DNA of 31,533 nt from a virus. The stretch lies in the IMG/VR virus record IMGVR_UViG_3300036652_000714, positions 1-31,533 of that record. The stretch is one strand, 5' to 3'. A model generated the notes under the pieces. That model was not told the DNA's origin. It worked only from the letters and a program-made list of their open reading frames with translations, and ran no database searches. The position numbers were made by a program, and so were the translations under genes. Every line of letters begins with the position of its first letter. Position 1 is the first letter of the stretch. Shown here piece by piece: positions 14,201-22,389 of this stretch.

Positions 14201-17200
14201 GCGAGGACCAGGCGTCCCACGACTTCTGGAGTTCGGCGTTCCCGGCGTTGTCCTTCAGGTACTCGGCCGGGGCGTCGGTGAGCCCGTTGTAGATGTCGTT
14301 CTCGGTGGGGAACGGACCCTTGTCGAACCACACGGCGTACGACTTCGCAGGCTGGACGTTGTCCGTCCACACCGGAGTCGGACTGATCTGAGGGTCGCCG
14401 TTCTGCGCCTTCACAGCCGCCATGGCGGACAACTGATCCGTGGCCTGCTTGTCTCCGGTGCGGTGGTACGTGACCCAGGAACGCTGCTGCGCGAGGGTCA
14501 GGTGCTCCGGGTGCTGCATGTGCGCTGCGATGAGGTAGTTCTGCAACTCCTCGGTGGAAGCAGCCACACCGATGGAGGTCCAGTTACCCTCGACCGGAAC
14601 ACCAGCCGGGACCTCGCCCTCGACTGCGGGACCCCACTGGATCTTGTTCGTCGCCGCATTGCCCTCGTAGCCCGGGTGCAGGTACCCCGACGGGTGCACC
14701 TTCCCCTTGTTCGAGTGTGACGCGACCTCCAAATCGTAGGCGTGGGCGAAGTTGCCCTTCTTGACCGCGTTGATCCAATCCATCTTGGCGTACTTGGTCA
14801 TGCCGGTCAGGTTGAAAATCTTCTGCGCGCCGAGTGCTTCAGTGATCTGCTTCACATACGCGTTGAGCGTGGCCGGGTCGGTGCTGCTGCTGATCTTCGG
14901 GATCGAGACCAACTGGAGCGGGGGCTTCGCCTGGCCGTTCGTCGTCCAGTCGAACAGGGCCGACGTGTTGGCGTCGGGGATCGCCGTGTCCACCTTCGCA
15001 AGAAGATTTGCGACCGACTGCGAGAAGAAGTTGGCCATCGCCTCCTTCACATCCGCGGGTGCGTCCTGCATGAAGTAGTGCCCGGTGGTGGCTGCCATCC
15101 CCGGACCGGCCGTTTCGTTGTACGCCTTGACGAATGCGCTCAACGACAGAGGGAAACCCGCAGCGGACAAGTTGTCCGTGACGCCATACCAGTAGGGCGT
15201 CTTGAACAGGTCCGGATGCTGATCCAGGTACTTCTGGAGGTCGAGCAAAGCCGGAATGGTCGTCGGAGTATCGAGCAGGGAGACACCACCGGAGTAGCCA
15301 ACCGGTGTAATCGAGGTGCCGTTGAGGTCGAGGATCTGGCCCTTGTTGAAGGCCAACTTCAACTTCTTCAGGTCACCGATGTTCTCGCCGTTCTTCGCCA
15401 CCTGCTGACCATTGGCAGTAACGAGAATGCTGTCACCGGCCTTGGACTTCAGGTAGTAGTTGCCATCCGGGATGTCCTTGCTCGTCGGAACGGCAACGGC
15501 AGCCTTGGTGACCGCACCAGGAGCCTTCGACTCCTTGGGCGCAATCTCGGGCACCGGGTGGTTGGCACCCAGGTAGTTGCTCATCCCGGCGTCGTGGTTC
15601 TTCAGCACGTTCGCCTTGGACAACTTGGAAGTCGTGCCCGTGCTCGCGACGTAGACACCGGTGCCGTCCGGGAGGACGTGCATGGCGGCCTTGCCGTTGG
15701 AGATGTACTTCCCGGGTGCGAAGGGCTGTGCCTCGGTGGGGGTGTGGGTCAGTGTCGCGTGCCCATCGGCTACGTCCTGCGCGACGACGGCCGGGTTGAG
15801 CGTGCCTCCACTCTCGCCATCCGAGTTGTACAGGTTCCAGGCGTAGGCCATCTTCTTGGCCACGGCACCGTCGGCGTAGGTCACGACGCTGTTCGGCTTG
15901 GCATCCAGAATCTCAGGGCTGTAGCCGATGTTCGCCGGGTCGCCCTTGTCGGCCTCGGAGACCAGGTAGATGGGCGCCGTACCGATGCCGGTAACGTCTC
16001 CCACATCCTGCCCACCGGGGCTCTGCCACATGCCGTCGGGCTTGCGCTCCAGGACGCGACCGAAGCCGCCCGAGTAGAAGACACGGGAACCCACACCGAG
16101 AGCAGCGACCTCCGCAGGGGAGAGCGGATGAGCGTCGGGAGTGGGGATGTGCTCCACATGGAACTTCCCGGCTGTGATCTGGTCCTTCACACCCTCGGGC
16201 GTGTAGTTGCCCAGGCCTGCAATCTGCACGGTCCCCGAGGTGGACTTAGCCGCGTCATAGATCGTCCCGGATGCAGCGTGGTAGGTGAACTGCGTCTTCT
16301 CCGGGAAGGCGTGCATCTCCTCGACGGTCTTCGGGTCGCCGGTCGGCAACTTCTTGAGTTCCTTGGTCATCTCGAAATGACCCTTGCTGGCATCGATCTG
16401 GTCGGGGCTGAACTCACCCATCTGAGGGTTGTGCCACTGACCGTTAGTACCCATGGTGAAGGGATACTCAGTCCCATTCACTGAGTGAAGGATCATCTGC
16501 GAGCCCACACCGGCGTTGTTGATCTGGTCCTGCGTCGCTGGAGTGAACTCCTGGGTCTGCGCCACAGCCTGGTCGTGCGTCTGCATCTCAGCCTCAGAGG
16601 CCGCAGGGGTAGCCGACGGGGTTACAGCGTCATGAGAAGCATCATGCCCCTTGAACTCCATGCCGGTGTAGGCCGTCGGGTTCATCTCCTCCTTGTCGAA
16701 GAGACTGCCGGACAGGCTGGACTCGAAGGACTGACCACCGGGCATCAGCGTGTAGTAAACCGTGCCCCCCGGGTAGGTCTTGATCTGGTCACCGGGAACC
16801 AACTTGTCGAAGGCAGCCTGATCAACGTGGTCGCCCGGCTGAAGTCCGTGTCCGGTGTCCTCAGGCTTGTCGAAGTTCTCCAATGCAGTGGGCAACTTCG
16901 GCTCTTCGGCCTTGGAGAACTCGTTCTTGTACTTCGAGACATCCAACTTCGTTGCACCGGGACCGCCCACGTAGTGAACGCCATGCTTGTTCATCACAGA
17001 AGCAGAATTCGGATCGTGCGAGTTAGCCACGATGGCAAGTGTGCTGACGTTGTTCTGGGTCCCATGGTCGTTGTTGACCTTGTCGCCCGCCTTGATCCCG
17101 GTGTGCTGCACATCGGGGTGGGTCGCACCGTCATGGGTGTGCCACGCAATGACGTGCCCATCCGGGAGAGCCTTGACCTGCTCACCGGTAAGGAGGTCGC

Positions 17201-20200
17201 CCGGCTGATGGGGCAACTTCTCCTTGGCCTTGAAGCGCCCATCCTTCTCCAGCGGAGTACCCACCGTGCCCGTAGTGATGTCCTTCTCGGGGCGGACCGT
17301 GACCTTCTTCGGAGCGGCCTTGGGCGGGGCGACGAAGCGCCCGTCCTTCTCCAGCGGCGTGCCGATCGTGCCGGTGGTGATGTCCTTCTCAGGACGGACC
17401 GTGACCTTCTTCGGGCCAGTCTCCTTCGGCAGCAGGCTCTTCAGGTGGTCGATGAACTTCTGCTTGGTGATGGTCTTGTCCTTGTTGAACCCCACCTCCG
17501 GCAACGTGATCGGGCTCAACTCACCAAGCGGGCTGCCCGCCTTGTTGAGAATGGACTTCACCAACTTGCCGTTGTCGGCTTCCAGCGCCTGAATGGCGTG
17601 CCGGATTTCGTCTGCGGTGTAGTCACCACCGTTGAAGCCCTGCTGTGTGGGCTTCGGCTCCTTGGCTCCGATGTGGATCTTCGCGACCTCTTCGGCCTTG
17701 CTCTCCGCCTTCTGCTCCGGGGAGAGTTGGTTGTGCAGCAACTTCACGACGGCGGCCTTCGGCTGCATCGTCGGGAACTGCTTCTTGGCCTCGGCCTTGA
17801 GTTCGGCCTGGTGGCTCGCCAGCGGGTTGCTGGGGATGCTCTTGAAGCCGTAGGAGACCTGGAACGCACCGGCGTTCTTCAGCGCATCGTGCGCCGCCTG
17901 GATGTCCTGCGTGCTGAACTGCGGACCGTTCTCCCACAGTTGCTTGGAGTCGGACGAGCCAGACCCCTCCGCATTGCCCCCGCTGGGCGCGGCAGGCGCC
18001 TCGGGAGGCGTCGGAGGCTGCGCGGCCCCACCACCAGATCCTGCGGGCTCAGGAGCCTTCTCAGGAGCAGGCGTGGCAGCCTTCGGGGCCTCGTAACCGA
18101 TGAGAGTGGACTTGTTCCACTCCCCCTTCTGCATGACGCCCTTGTGGTTGTGGTAGTAGACGTGGACCTTGCCCTTGGGCGCGTTGATGTGATCGACGCC
18201 GAAGACGGTGCCCGTGGCGATCTTGTCGCCCTTGGTCAACTGCTCGGCCTTCTTCATCGCCGGACCGGACTTCTTCTCCGGAGCGGGAGCGGCCGGGGGC
18301 GCGGCGGGAGCCTTGGGAACCTCAGTGGCGGCCGGGGGCTCAGGAGCCTTCTCCGGAGCCGGGGCTGCGCCCGAGGTCTTGGAGTGGTACGCCATCTTGC
18401 CCGCGTCAGCAGCCGTCTTCATCAGGCCGACATCACCGACGCCGTTGCTCTTGTGTGAGAGGAACTGGCCCTGGCCCTGGCTGGTGTACTGAACTCCGGA
18501 GGGCGTGTGCTCCACCGTGTGCCCCGGAGGCAGGCTCTTCAGATCCTGGTGGGACAGGACTTCACCGGGCTGGTGGTGCACCTCTCCCGGCGTGGTGTTG
18601 GCCGGGTTGACCAGGCTCGGGTTGAGCGCGGCCTTCTTGGTGAACGCCTCCGCCTGGTCGTAGGAGGCGAACACCTTGCCCTCGCCCGGGTGGTACGTGC
18701 CATCCGAGTGGGCAGGATCATGAACCATGAACACCACGTCAGGCTCGCCGTTGTTCCACGGCTTGAAGGTGTTCTTGTCCCAGCCGTCCGGGGCGTAGTT
18801 GTCATCCCACTTCACGCGGGCGGACGGCACGTAGCCGACCTTGGCGTAGATCCCGGGCAGCACAGTGTCAAAGGCGTCGAGACGCCGGGCACCGAGTTCG
18901 GTCTGCATCGTGAGCATCGCGACCGAGCCACCCTTGTGCGGGGACTTCGGGCTGATGAACAGCGAGACGGCGTTGTTCCCATCGACGGCAAAGCCAGCGG
19001 TGCCGTCCTGCGTGACGAAGAGCCGCATGTTCTTGTACTCGTCCACCGGGTGGACGTAGACAGCAGCAGCGTAGGGGTTGTTCTCCTTGAGCCGGGAGAT
19101 GGCGTCCTGGAAGAACTGCGCGCCCTTGTCGGCGTGGAGTTCGACCATCTGCGGGGTGACAAGCCCCTTCGCGGCGAGGGCCTGGACCGCAGGAGAATGC
19201 GGCAGTTCACCCTTGACGATTTCGGGGGGGATTACCCCAGGCCCAGCCCCATTGCCATCAGGATGTTGCTGTCCGGCCACTGCTTCTGAAGATCCACCAG
19301 TTGATCCGGCGTTGGCGTTGCCGTTCCCGCCATCATGTGCAGGAACGTTTCCCGATCCTGCGGGCTGAGCGTTCCCGCTTGCAGGTTGGTTTCCACCTGC
19401 TCCTGCTCCGGCTTCTGATCCGACATTGCTCTCCTTCGGCGCTACGAATGGCTGATACTCCGGCTTAGCCAGATTCTCGTTCTTGGGCGGCGGGGTAGCC
19501 GCTGCGGGCTTCTCTACACTACCCGCGTCCGCCTTCTTAGGCGTGTTGAGACCCTGACCTGCCGTGCCTCCACCCGGAGTGTTGGTGAAGTCGTTCATCG
19601 ACTTCCCGGTGTTGGGCTTCCCGTTGTTCGCGTTCGGGTACTTCTCATCGAACGACAGACCGTGGTTGGCTCGCTCCACCCCGATTTGGGTCGTCTTCAG
19701 CCAGGAATGCTCCTGGAGCATTCCGGCCTCGCTCCGCGTGACAACGCGAACGCGACCGGGGGTCTCGGTCTTGAAGGTCTTCGTGACCGGGTCGCCATTG
19801 ACCTTGTCCCCAACCTGAATCTGGGCGGCCGTGATCTGGTCCGGCCCGGTGGGAACCGGCGACTCCTTCCACGCCTCCTGCGGAGCGGAGTACGGGCTGG
19901 CCGGTGCCTCCTTCTTCGGGATAGCCGGGCCGGTGCCGTCCTCATAGTTGTTGGCGATGAGCCGGAGGGTGCCCATCTTCTCGGCAGGAATGCCGTTCCA
20001 GGTCTTGTCCTCCCCCTTGACCATGTCCTTGCCGTCGATCTGGAACTTGGCCCCTACGGGAGCCTTGTTCAAGAACGCGAGCCACTGCTCCTTGGACATG
20101 CCCTTGAAATCATGAGTCAGGCCGGGAGCAGCACCCTTGATGTGGAGTTCGCCCGAGGTGACCAACTTCTGGACGACGGACTCATCCACCGTGGCGTTGA

Positions 20201-21296
20201 ACAGCGCGTGCTTCCACGTGCCATCGGGCTGCTTGATGAACTCGGTCTCACCATCACCGTTGACCAGTTCTGCCCCGGGGTGCGCGTGCATGAGCGCACC
20301 GGTGATCGACGCGTGCTGCCCCGCCTCCTCCGGGGTCATGGCAGCGGGCGGCTCCACGGGCGGAGCACCCTTGGCAGGAGGGGATGCGGCTGCCGCCGCC
20401 GTGTTGGCGTGGTCGCTCTGCACCAGGGCTGCGGCATAGCGCGCGGCGGCCTTGGTGTCGTGGGTGTTCTGGATGTGCGCCTTCAGGTCGCTGGTGACCG
20501 GAGCGGCGACATCGAAGTTCTTCGTCTGGTAAAGATCGTTGCTCTTCGCCCCCGGGGGGAGCACGTCAGCGAAGGCCTGCTGAAGATCCATCGGGACATC
20601 GACTTCGCCCACGTGGGTGAAGGCGTGCACGGTCTCGTCCGGCGTGATGAGGATGCGGACGTTCGGCATGCCCTTGGGCTGGAACATCCGGGAACCAGCC
20701 GGGACGTTGTACTTCATCGGCCCGACGGAGAACTCGTTCGGACCGGTCAACGTTGACGGGTGGGGCTGGAACTGCGTGTCGGGGTTGCCGCTGACCAGGT
20801 GATGCTGGTGGTCCAGCGCGAGGGCAGCCGCCTCGGAAGCGGGGGGAGCAAGGTGCCGGGGGTGATCTGCGGGCAGGTTGTACGGGTGGTGGCTCGGGAG
20901 GTTCTTGAAGATCGTGGCTGACGGGTTCTTGGCATATGCCGCGGCGGACTTCTCCGCCTCACTCTTCGTGCCCAGGGCGCCAGGCGGAACGCCCTTGAAC
21001 TTGAACTTGGCGATCTTGGAAGCAGCGTTCGCTGCCTTGGCCTGCGCATCCTGCGCGGCTTCCGCCTTGTCCGCAATTTCGTCGGACTGGGCCTCGGCTG
21101 CATCCTGCGCTGCCTCGGCCGCATCCTGCGCAAGATCGCCCCCGTTGGCTGCCGTGGCCGCCTCTATCTCCTCCGGCGTAATGAACGCACCGAGAGGGAG
21201 ATGGAAGAACTCAGCGCCCTGAAGGGTACGGACGTGCCGCATCCCGAGACTCAGGAGAAGAATCTCCTCGTACGGATCGAGGTCGCTCAAGGCCAT
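11211..21296 (-). CDS. Giant multidomain virion-module protein (3,361 aa) with acetyltransferase-like and PI3/4-kinase-like domains
   Basis: One uninterrupted frame fills nearly a third of the window. ATG 21296 directly abuts an AGGAG site; a TTG two codons later would have better spacing. Segments in order: an Ala-rich helix (about 45-95); SH3-like beta modules split by Ala/Pro/Gly linkers; an acetyltransferase-like region (about 740-858; LPGIYAKVGYVP, GEPDVVFMVHDP); more beta modules, many with xxGDK or PGDxxxxxxxxxLPxGH; a duplicated unit (1296-1355); helical parts (about 2010-2400); a PI3/4-kinase/HipA-like domain (about 2405-2665) with Lys2436, Glu2447 or Glu2449, Asp2531-x-His-x-Asp-Asn2536 and Asp2549-Lys-Gly; and a C-terminal domain (about 3179-3275; STEERLRMLGVFGHGIS, GGANYVFARTAY). 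It follows the MuF gene, so it is probably packaged in the head and ejected, like known polyvalent phage proteins. Host targets are unknown. Coding bias is normal except at 19232-19426. Confidence 0.85.
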   Translation of the reverse strand: MALSDLDPYEEILLLSLGMRHVRTLQGAEFFHLPLGAFITPEEIEAATAANGGDLAQDAAEAAQDAAEAQSDEIADKAEAAQDAQAKAANAASKIAKFKFKGVPPGALGTKSEAEKSAAAYAKNPSATIFKNLPSHHPYNLPADHPRHLAPPASEAAALALDHQHHLVSGNPDTQFQPHPSTLTGPNEFSVGPMKYNVPAGSRMFQPKGMPNVRILITPDETVHAFTHVGEVDVPMDLQQAFADVLPPGAKSNDLYQTKNFDVAAPVTSDLKAHIQNTHDTKAAARYAAALVQSDHANTAAAAASPPAKGAPPVEPPAAMTPEEAGQHASITGALMHAHPGAELVNGDGETEFIKQPDGTWKHALFNATVDESVVQKLVTSGELHIKGAAPGLTHDFKGMSKEQWLAFLNKAPVGAKFQIDGKDMVKGEDKTWNGIPAEKMGTLRLIANNYEDGTGPAIPKKEAPASPYSAPQEAWKESPVPTGPDQITAAQIQVGDKVNGDPVTKTFKTETPGRVRVVTRSEAGMLQEHSWLKTTQIGVERANHGLSFDEKYPNANNGKPNTGKSMNDFTNTPGGGTAGQGLNTPKKADAGSVEKPAAATPPPKNENLAKPEYQPFVAPKESNVGSEAGAGAGGNQPASGNAQPAGSGNVPAHDGGNGNANAGSTGGSSEAVAGQQHPDGNGAGPGVIPPEIVKGELPHSPAVQALAAKGLVTPQMVELHADKGAQFFQDAISRLKENNPYAAAVYVHPVDEYKNMRLFVTQDGTAGFAVDGNNAVSLFISPKSPHKGGSVAMLTMQTELGARRLDAFDTVLPGIYAKVGYVPSARVKWDDNYAPDGWDKNTFKPWNNGEPDVVFMVHDPAHSDGTYHPGEGKVFASYDQAEAFTKKAALNPSLVNPANTTPGEVHHQPGEVLSHQDLKSLPPGHTVEHTPSGVQYTSQGQGQFLSHKSNGVGDVGLMKTAADAGKMAYHSKTSGAAPAPEKAPEPPAATEVPKAPAAPPAAPAPEKKSGPAMKKAEQLTKGDKIATGTVFGVDHINAPKGKVHVYYHNHKGVMQKGEWNKSTLIGYEAPKAATPAPEKAPEPAGSGGGAAQPPTPPEAPAAPSGGNAEGSGSSDSKQLWENGPQFSTQDIQAAHDALKNAGAFQVSYGFKSIPSNPLASHQAELKAEAKKQFPTMQPKAAVVKLLHNQLSPEQKAESKAEEVAKIHIGAKEPKPTQQGFNGGDYTADEIRHAIQALEADNGKLVKSILNKAGSPLGELSPITLPEVGFNKDKTITKQKFIDHLKSLLPKETGPKKVTVRPEKDITTGTIGTPLEKDGRFVAPPKAAPKKVTVRPEKDITTGTVGTPLEKDGRFKAKEKLPHQPGDLLTGEQVKALPDGHVIAWHTHDGATHPDVQHTGIKAGDKVNNDHGTQNNVSTLAIVANSHDPNSASVMNKHGVHYVGGPGATKLDVSKYKNEFSKAEEPKLPTALENFDKPEDTGHGLQPGDHVDQAAFDKLVPGDQIKTYPGGTVYYTLMPGGQSFESSLSGSLFDKEEMNPTAYTGMEFKGHDASHDAVTPSATPAASEAEMQTHDQAVAQTQEFTPATQDQINNAGVGSQMILHSVNGTEYPFTMGTNGQWHNPQMGEFSPDQIDASKGHFEMTKELKKLPTGDPKTVEEMHAFPEKTQFTYHAASGTIYDAAKSTSGTVQIAGLGNYTPEGVKDQITAGKFHVEHIPTPDAHPLSPAEVAALGVGSRVFYSGGFGRVLERKPDGMWQSPGGQDVGDVTGIGTAPIYLVSEADKGDPANIGYSPEILDAKPNSVVTYADGAVAKKMAYAWNLYNSDGESGGTLNPAVVAQDVADGHATLTHTPTEAQPFAPGKYISNGKAAMHVLPDGTGVYVASTGTTSKLSKANVLKNHDAGMSNYLGANHPVPEIAPKESKAPGAVTKAAVAVPTSKDIPDGNYYLKSKAGDSILVTANGQQVAKNGENIGDLKKLKLAFNKGQILDLNGTSITPVGYSGGVSLLDTPTTIPALLDLQKYLDQHPDLFKTPYWYGVTDNLSAAGFPLSLSAFVKAYNETAGPGMAATTGHYFMQDAPADVKEAMANFFSQSVANLLAKVDTAIPDANTSALFDWTTNGQAKPPLQLVSIPKISSSTDPATLNAYVKQITEALGAQKIFNLTGMTKYAKMDWINAVKKGNFAHAYDLEVASHSNKGKVHPSGYLHPGYEGNAATNKIQWGPAVEGEVPAGVPVEGNWTSIGVAASTEELQNYLIAAHMQHPEHLTLAQQRSWVTYHRTGDKQATDQLSAMAAVKAQNGDPQISPTPVWTDNVQPAKSYAVWFDKGPFPTENDIYNGLTDAPAEYLKDNAGNAELQKSWDAWSSPYKNNYTSLQDMAHGGSWGTQKKFLTDHFTRLREEAAAEEAKPKFSLVKEIAQGQHPAYLVEDHGNQYIFKPVDPGKDYRAEIEAAALQLGALWGFTEPTASVQSLPTASGEPMFGGQVGLLQSLIPNVGNMNFADGPVDIASLHPKQLGQIAAEHVLDWAIDNNDGHGDNLLMTPDGNIVGIDKGRAFAAFGTWDGLNGPGMNYQAETIASKLFMLAKAGVLTQEQMDGAYKAALKAANKIFKSPDASAVSIIAKGLANRPHYQQGPGSKEAVIQAFLDRKHGIVDDINKLWTGIYAKSGLTKPEPPVKALNEDLQSGFHEPDLSAAIQDKAVWGVTTFHASPDIKKGSVLIWQEKNSNGDPVAKGLFAVNKYAEGKLLSWLDGHLSTDTSGSYASAQSLANFPNMEPFRKALSTAGREVSDHLESGNPSPEVMQKFQETKDQLLADAQFGDTLPVTAGQGTDPIKFPSGNAVDPGALGQYRAALTHYLDAAYEVEQAQKEQRKTEKSLFGIYHPIAAKTTPATYLNPEKGLAYTELTTGDFITNMGVVVPASQLPDGAKEGLNGWTAINGAQQSSGLTVVKEHAGDLAGALKEGGLKEQSDTFSTAGHNGSEYVVHLTTGEYIRFRNSDHTSTDQSQWDQIRFRLSGSDHEASLSRVEAVLNQMGLDMSGAEPEHTEDIYWKEMFNALIGSSQQIPAAQKQVLEDMAQLRNDLMTEHGVSYDGIADKHLIEAIAASKTVVPDQHQFWHDKAVQAFGQKKVDEWLAAEKHLPQFQHFDLANPEKTTGHAFWNRLDFTLEQILAKQTLLGQGTMGKDKSLANFIKSGNSISTEERLRMLGVFGHGISKESDQPKGGANYVFARTAYDKAKYEGAAGFGPHVIYWNPALFLQTGTKGFNYDAYGEQDSLYRAQADILKALRHGNMDNETDIQNAISVFDYMEIMIFDLAENRNAAIQKMKALGHAILRGVPIEERLIMRQDVNKAMATVMAAWGKNT
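17232..17412 (-). repeat. Direct repeat of 79 nt inside the giant gene
   Basis: Two nearly identical 79-nt copies (17232-17310 and 17334-17412, 102 nt apart start to start) encode KKVTVRPEKDITTGTI/VGTP followed by LEKDGRF. The repeat period of 34 codons keeps the frame. High DNA identity suggests recent duplication of a linker module. Confidence 0.8.
19232..19426 (-). CDS. Overprinted 64-aa ORF nested inside the giant gene
   Basis: ATG 19426 follows GAAGGAGAGCA, a strong Shine-Dalgarno site. The ORF lies in the +1 frame relative to the giant gene and ends at TAA 19234-19232. Its product has a normal composition (begins MSDQKPEQEQVETNLQAGT, then DRETFLHMMAG, DQLVDLQKQWPDSNILMA and GLGLG), unlike shadow ORFs. 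By my hand count 50 of 64 nested codons end in G or C, against 25 of 64 giant-frame codons over the same bases; flanking giant-gene codons are strongly GC-ending. The giant frame here encodes only a Gly/Asn/Ala/Ser linker. This suggests the nested frame is the one under selection. The product is probably two amphipathic helices; function unknown. It may be a former separate gene absorbed by fusion of two larger genes. Confidence 0.6.
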   Translation of the reverse strand: MSDQKPEQEQVETNLQAGTLSPQDRETFLHMMAGTATPTPDQLVDLQKQWPDSNILMAMGLGLG

Positions 21297-21336
21297 CTCC
21301 TGTCGTCGGGCGCCAACAAGATTTCGCCCACGAAGG

Positions 21337-21348
21337 GACTATCGACCG
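21337..21348 (-). promoter_or_regulatory. Promoter-like element, variant (CGGTCGATAGTC)
   Basis: Keeps CGATAGT. It lies in the 77-nt gap between the 74-aa gene (stop at 21374) and the giant gene, 40 nt before ATG 21296. It could drive the giant gene and the two small genes after it. Confidence 0.45.
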
Positions 21349-21373
21349 GAGCAGCCAAACAAGATTTTCGGAG

Positions 21374-21598
21374 TCAGTCCGGGAAGGAGACGGCGCCCGG
21401 GATCTTCTCCAGTTCAGCGGAGATGTCAGTGATGTCGCCTGTGAGAACGAGCCCACTGGTACGGATCTGCTTGGGGTCGAGGCCAGAGAACGTGTAGTCC
21501 TTCTCCGTAATCCTGGCATCCTGAAGCACGGTCAGCAGCGCCAGCACGGCGGAGGGAAAGGAGTCGAAGAGGAACCGGGTACTGGTGCTGACGATCAT
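21374..21598 (-). CDS. Hypothetical protein, 74 aa
   Basis: ATG 21598 overlaps the stop of the MuF gene (ATGA). The protein begins MIVSTSTRFLFDSFPSAVLA, a hydrophobic N-terminal helix, and continues with KDYTFSGLDPKQIRTSGLVL and DISAELEKIPGAVSFPD. I do not recognise it. The N-terminal stretch (FLFDSFPSAVLALLTVL) could be a membrane helix or a buried core helix; it is too short and polar-edged to be sure. By location it belongs to the head module, between MuF and the giant protein. Confidence 0.65.
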   Translation of the reverse strand: MIVSTSTRFLFDSFPSAVLALLTVLQDARITEKDYTFSGLDPKQIRTSGLVLTGDITDISAELEKIPGAVSFPD

Positions 21599-22389
21599 GA
21601 CTTGTGTCCGAACTTCGAGATGATCTTCTTCAGGGTCTTGACGACGGCCAAGAAGAACGCGAGCGGCATCTTGCGAACCTGGTCAGTGGACATGTCGGTG
21701 ACCACCTTCTGTGGGGCATCGAAGTTCATGCCCTCGTAGGCGTTCTCCAGCGTGCTGATCAGCACCACCAGGGTGCACTGGCAGTTCGGATGCCGGGGCG
21801 GCCCCTCCAGGTTGTGGTAGACCTTCGTCCCCAGCCCCTGGCCGAAGTCCTCTTCGAGTTCCACGTCCTTGCCGTGCAGCGCAGCACACATTGGGCAGGG
21901 GGTGTTGTTGACGAAGTTCGCCCACCAGACCTTGCGGAGTTGGAAGCCGAAGTCCTTGAGTTCCTTGTAGCCCTTGAGTTGCGCGTCGGTGTAGCCCCGC
22001 TGGGTGCCGACGCCGATGGAGGCCTGGATCCGCAACTGGAGTCGCCGCTGCGCTAGAGCATCCCGCTCCGAGGCCTTGTAGTCCTGGAGGTTCCGGCGCA
22101 CATCCATGAGGAGCGCGTTCAGGTACGCGGAGGAGAAGACTCGCTCCTGCGGCTGCCAGTCCTCCAGTCCGGACTGGGCAGCGACCAGATTGCTGCCTAT
22201 CTCGCCGGACGCCCGATACGCCTGGCGCACCAGATTCTCTAGACGGTAGCGGATCTGCTGGCCAGTGATCTGTCCGGCTTCATACTGCTGAATCAGTGCT
22301 GCCACACGGGAACGTGCCTGTGACTCCAGCGAGTTGACCGCGCTGTGAGCACCAACGGTGGCACTGATCTGGTCGCGGTACGAGGTCAT
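21595..22389 (-). CDS. MuF-like minor head protein
   Basis: The 264-residue product starts at ATG 22389, overlapping the portal stop (TGATG). The first 155 residues are helical. The C-terminal part holds the SPP1 gp7/Mu gpF head-morphogenesis motif: Cys165-x2-Cys168 and His172 in NTPCPMCAALHG, then GPPRHPNCQC with His200, Cys203 and Cys205, a probable zinc site. MuF proteins bind the portal, are present in a few copies per head, and help organise DNA entry or ejection. Standing directly after the portal is the standard place. In many phages MuF is fused to effector domains; here the effector-like domains are in the separate giant gene downstream. Confidence 0.88.
   Translation of the reverse strand: MTSYRDQISATVGAHSAVNSLESQARSRVAALIQQYEAGQITGQQIRYRLENLVRQAYRASGEIGSNLVAAQSGLEDWQPQERVFSSAYLNALLMDVRRNLQDYKASERDALAQRRLQLRIQASIGVGTQRGYTDAQLKGYKELKDFGFQLRKVWWANFVNNTPCPMCAALHGKDVELEEDFGQGLGTKVYHNLEGPPRHPNCQCTLVVLISTLENAYEGMNFDAPQKVVTDMSTDQVRKMPLAFFLAVVKTLKKIISKFGHKS

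Noticed and set aside
14742-18458. Long plus-strand ORFs opposite the giant gene (14742-16484, 16485-18458) and opposite the portal (22743-24299)
   Set aside because: GC-rich coding DNA leaves antisense frames open. These products are Val/Leu/Arg/Gly-rich with no domain pattern or ribosome site, and the minus frames are clearly coding.
19232-19426. Possibility that the giant gene is really two genes split at the nested ORF
   Set aside because: There is no stop in the giant frame here and no good start with a ribosome site just after 19232. Both sides share the same linker style, so I keep one gene but note a possible old fusion.
11211-21296. Giant protein as the tape measure
   Set aside because: It lies between MuF and the protease/capsid genes, lacks long coiled-coil or membrane segments, and has enzyme-like domains. 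The tape measure is expected left of the window.
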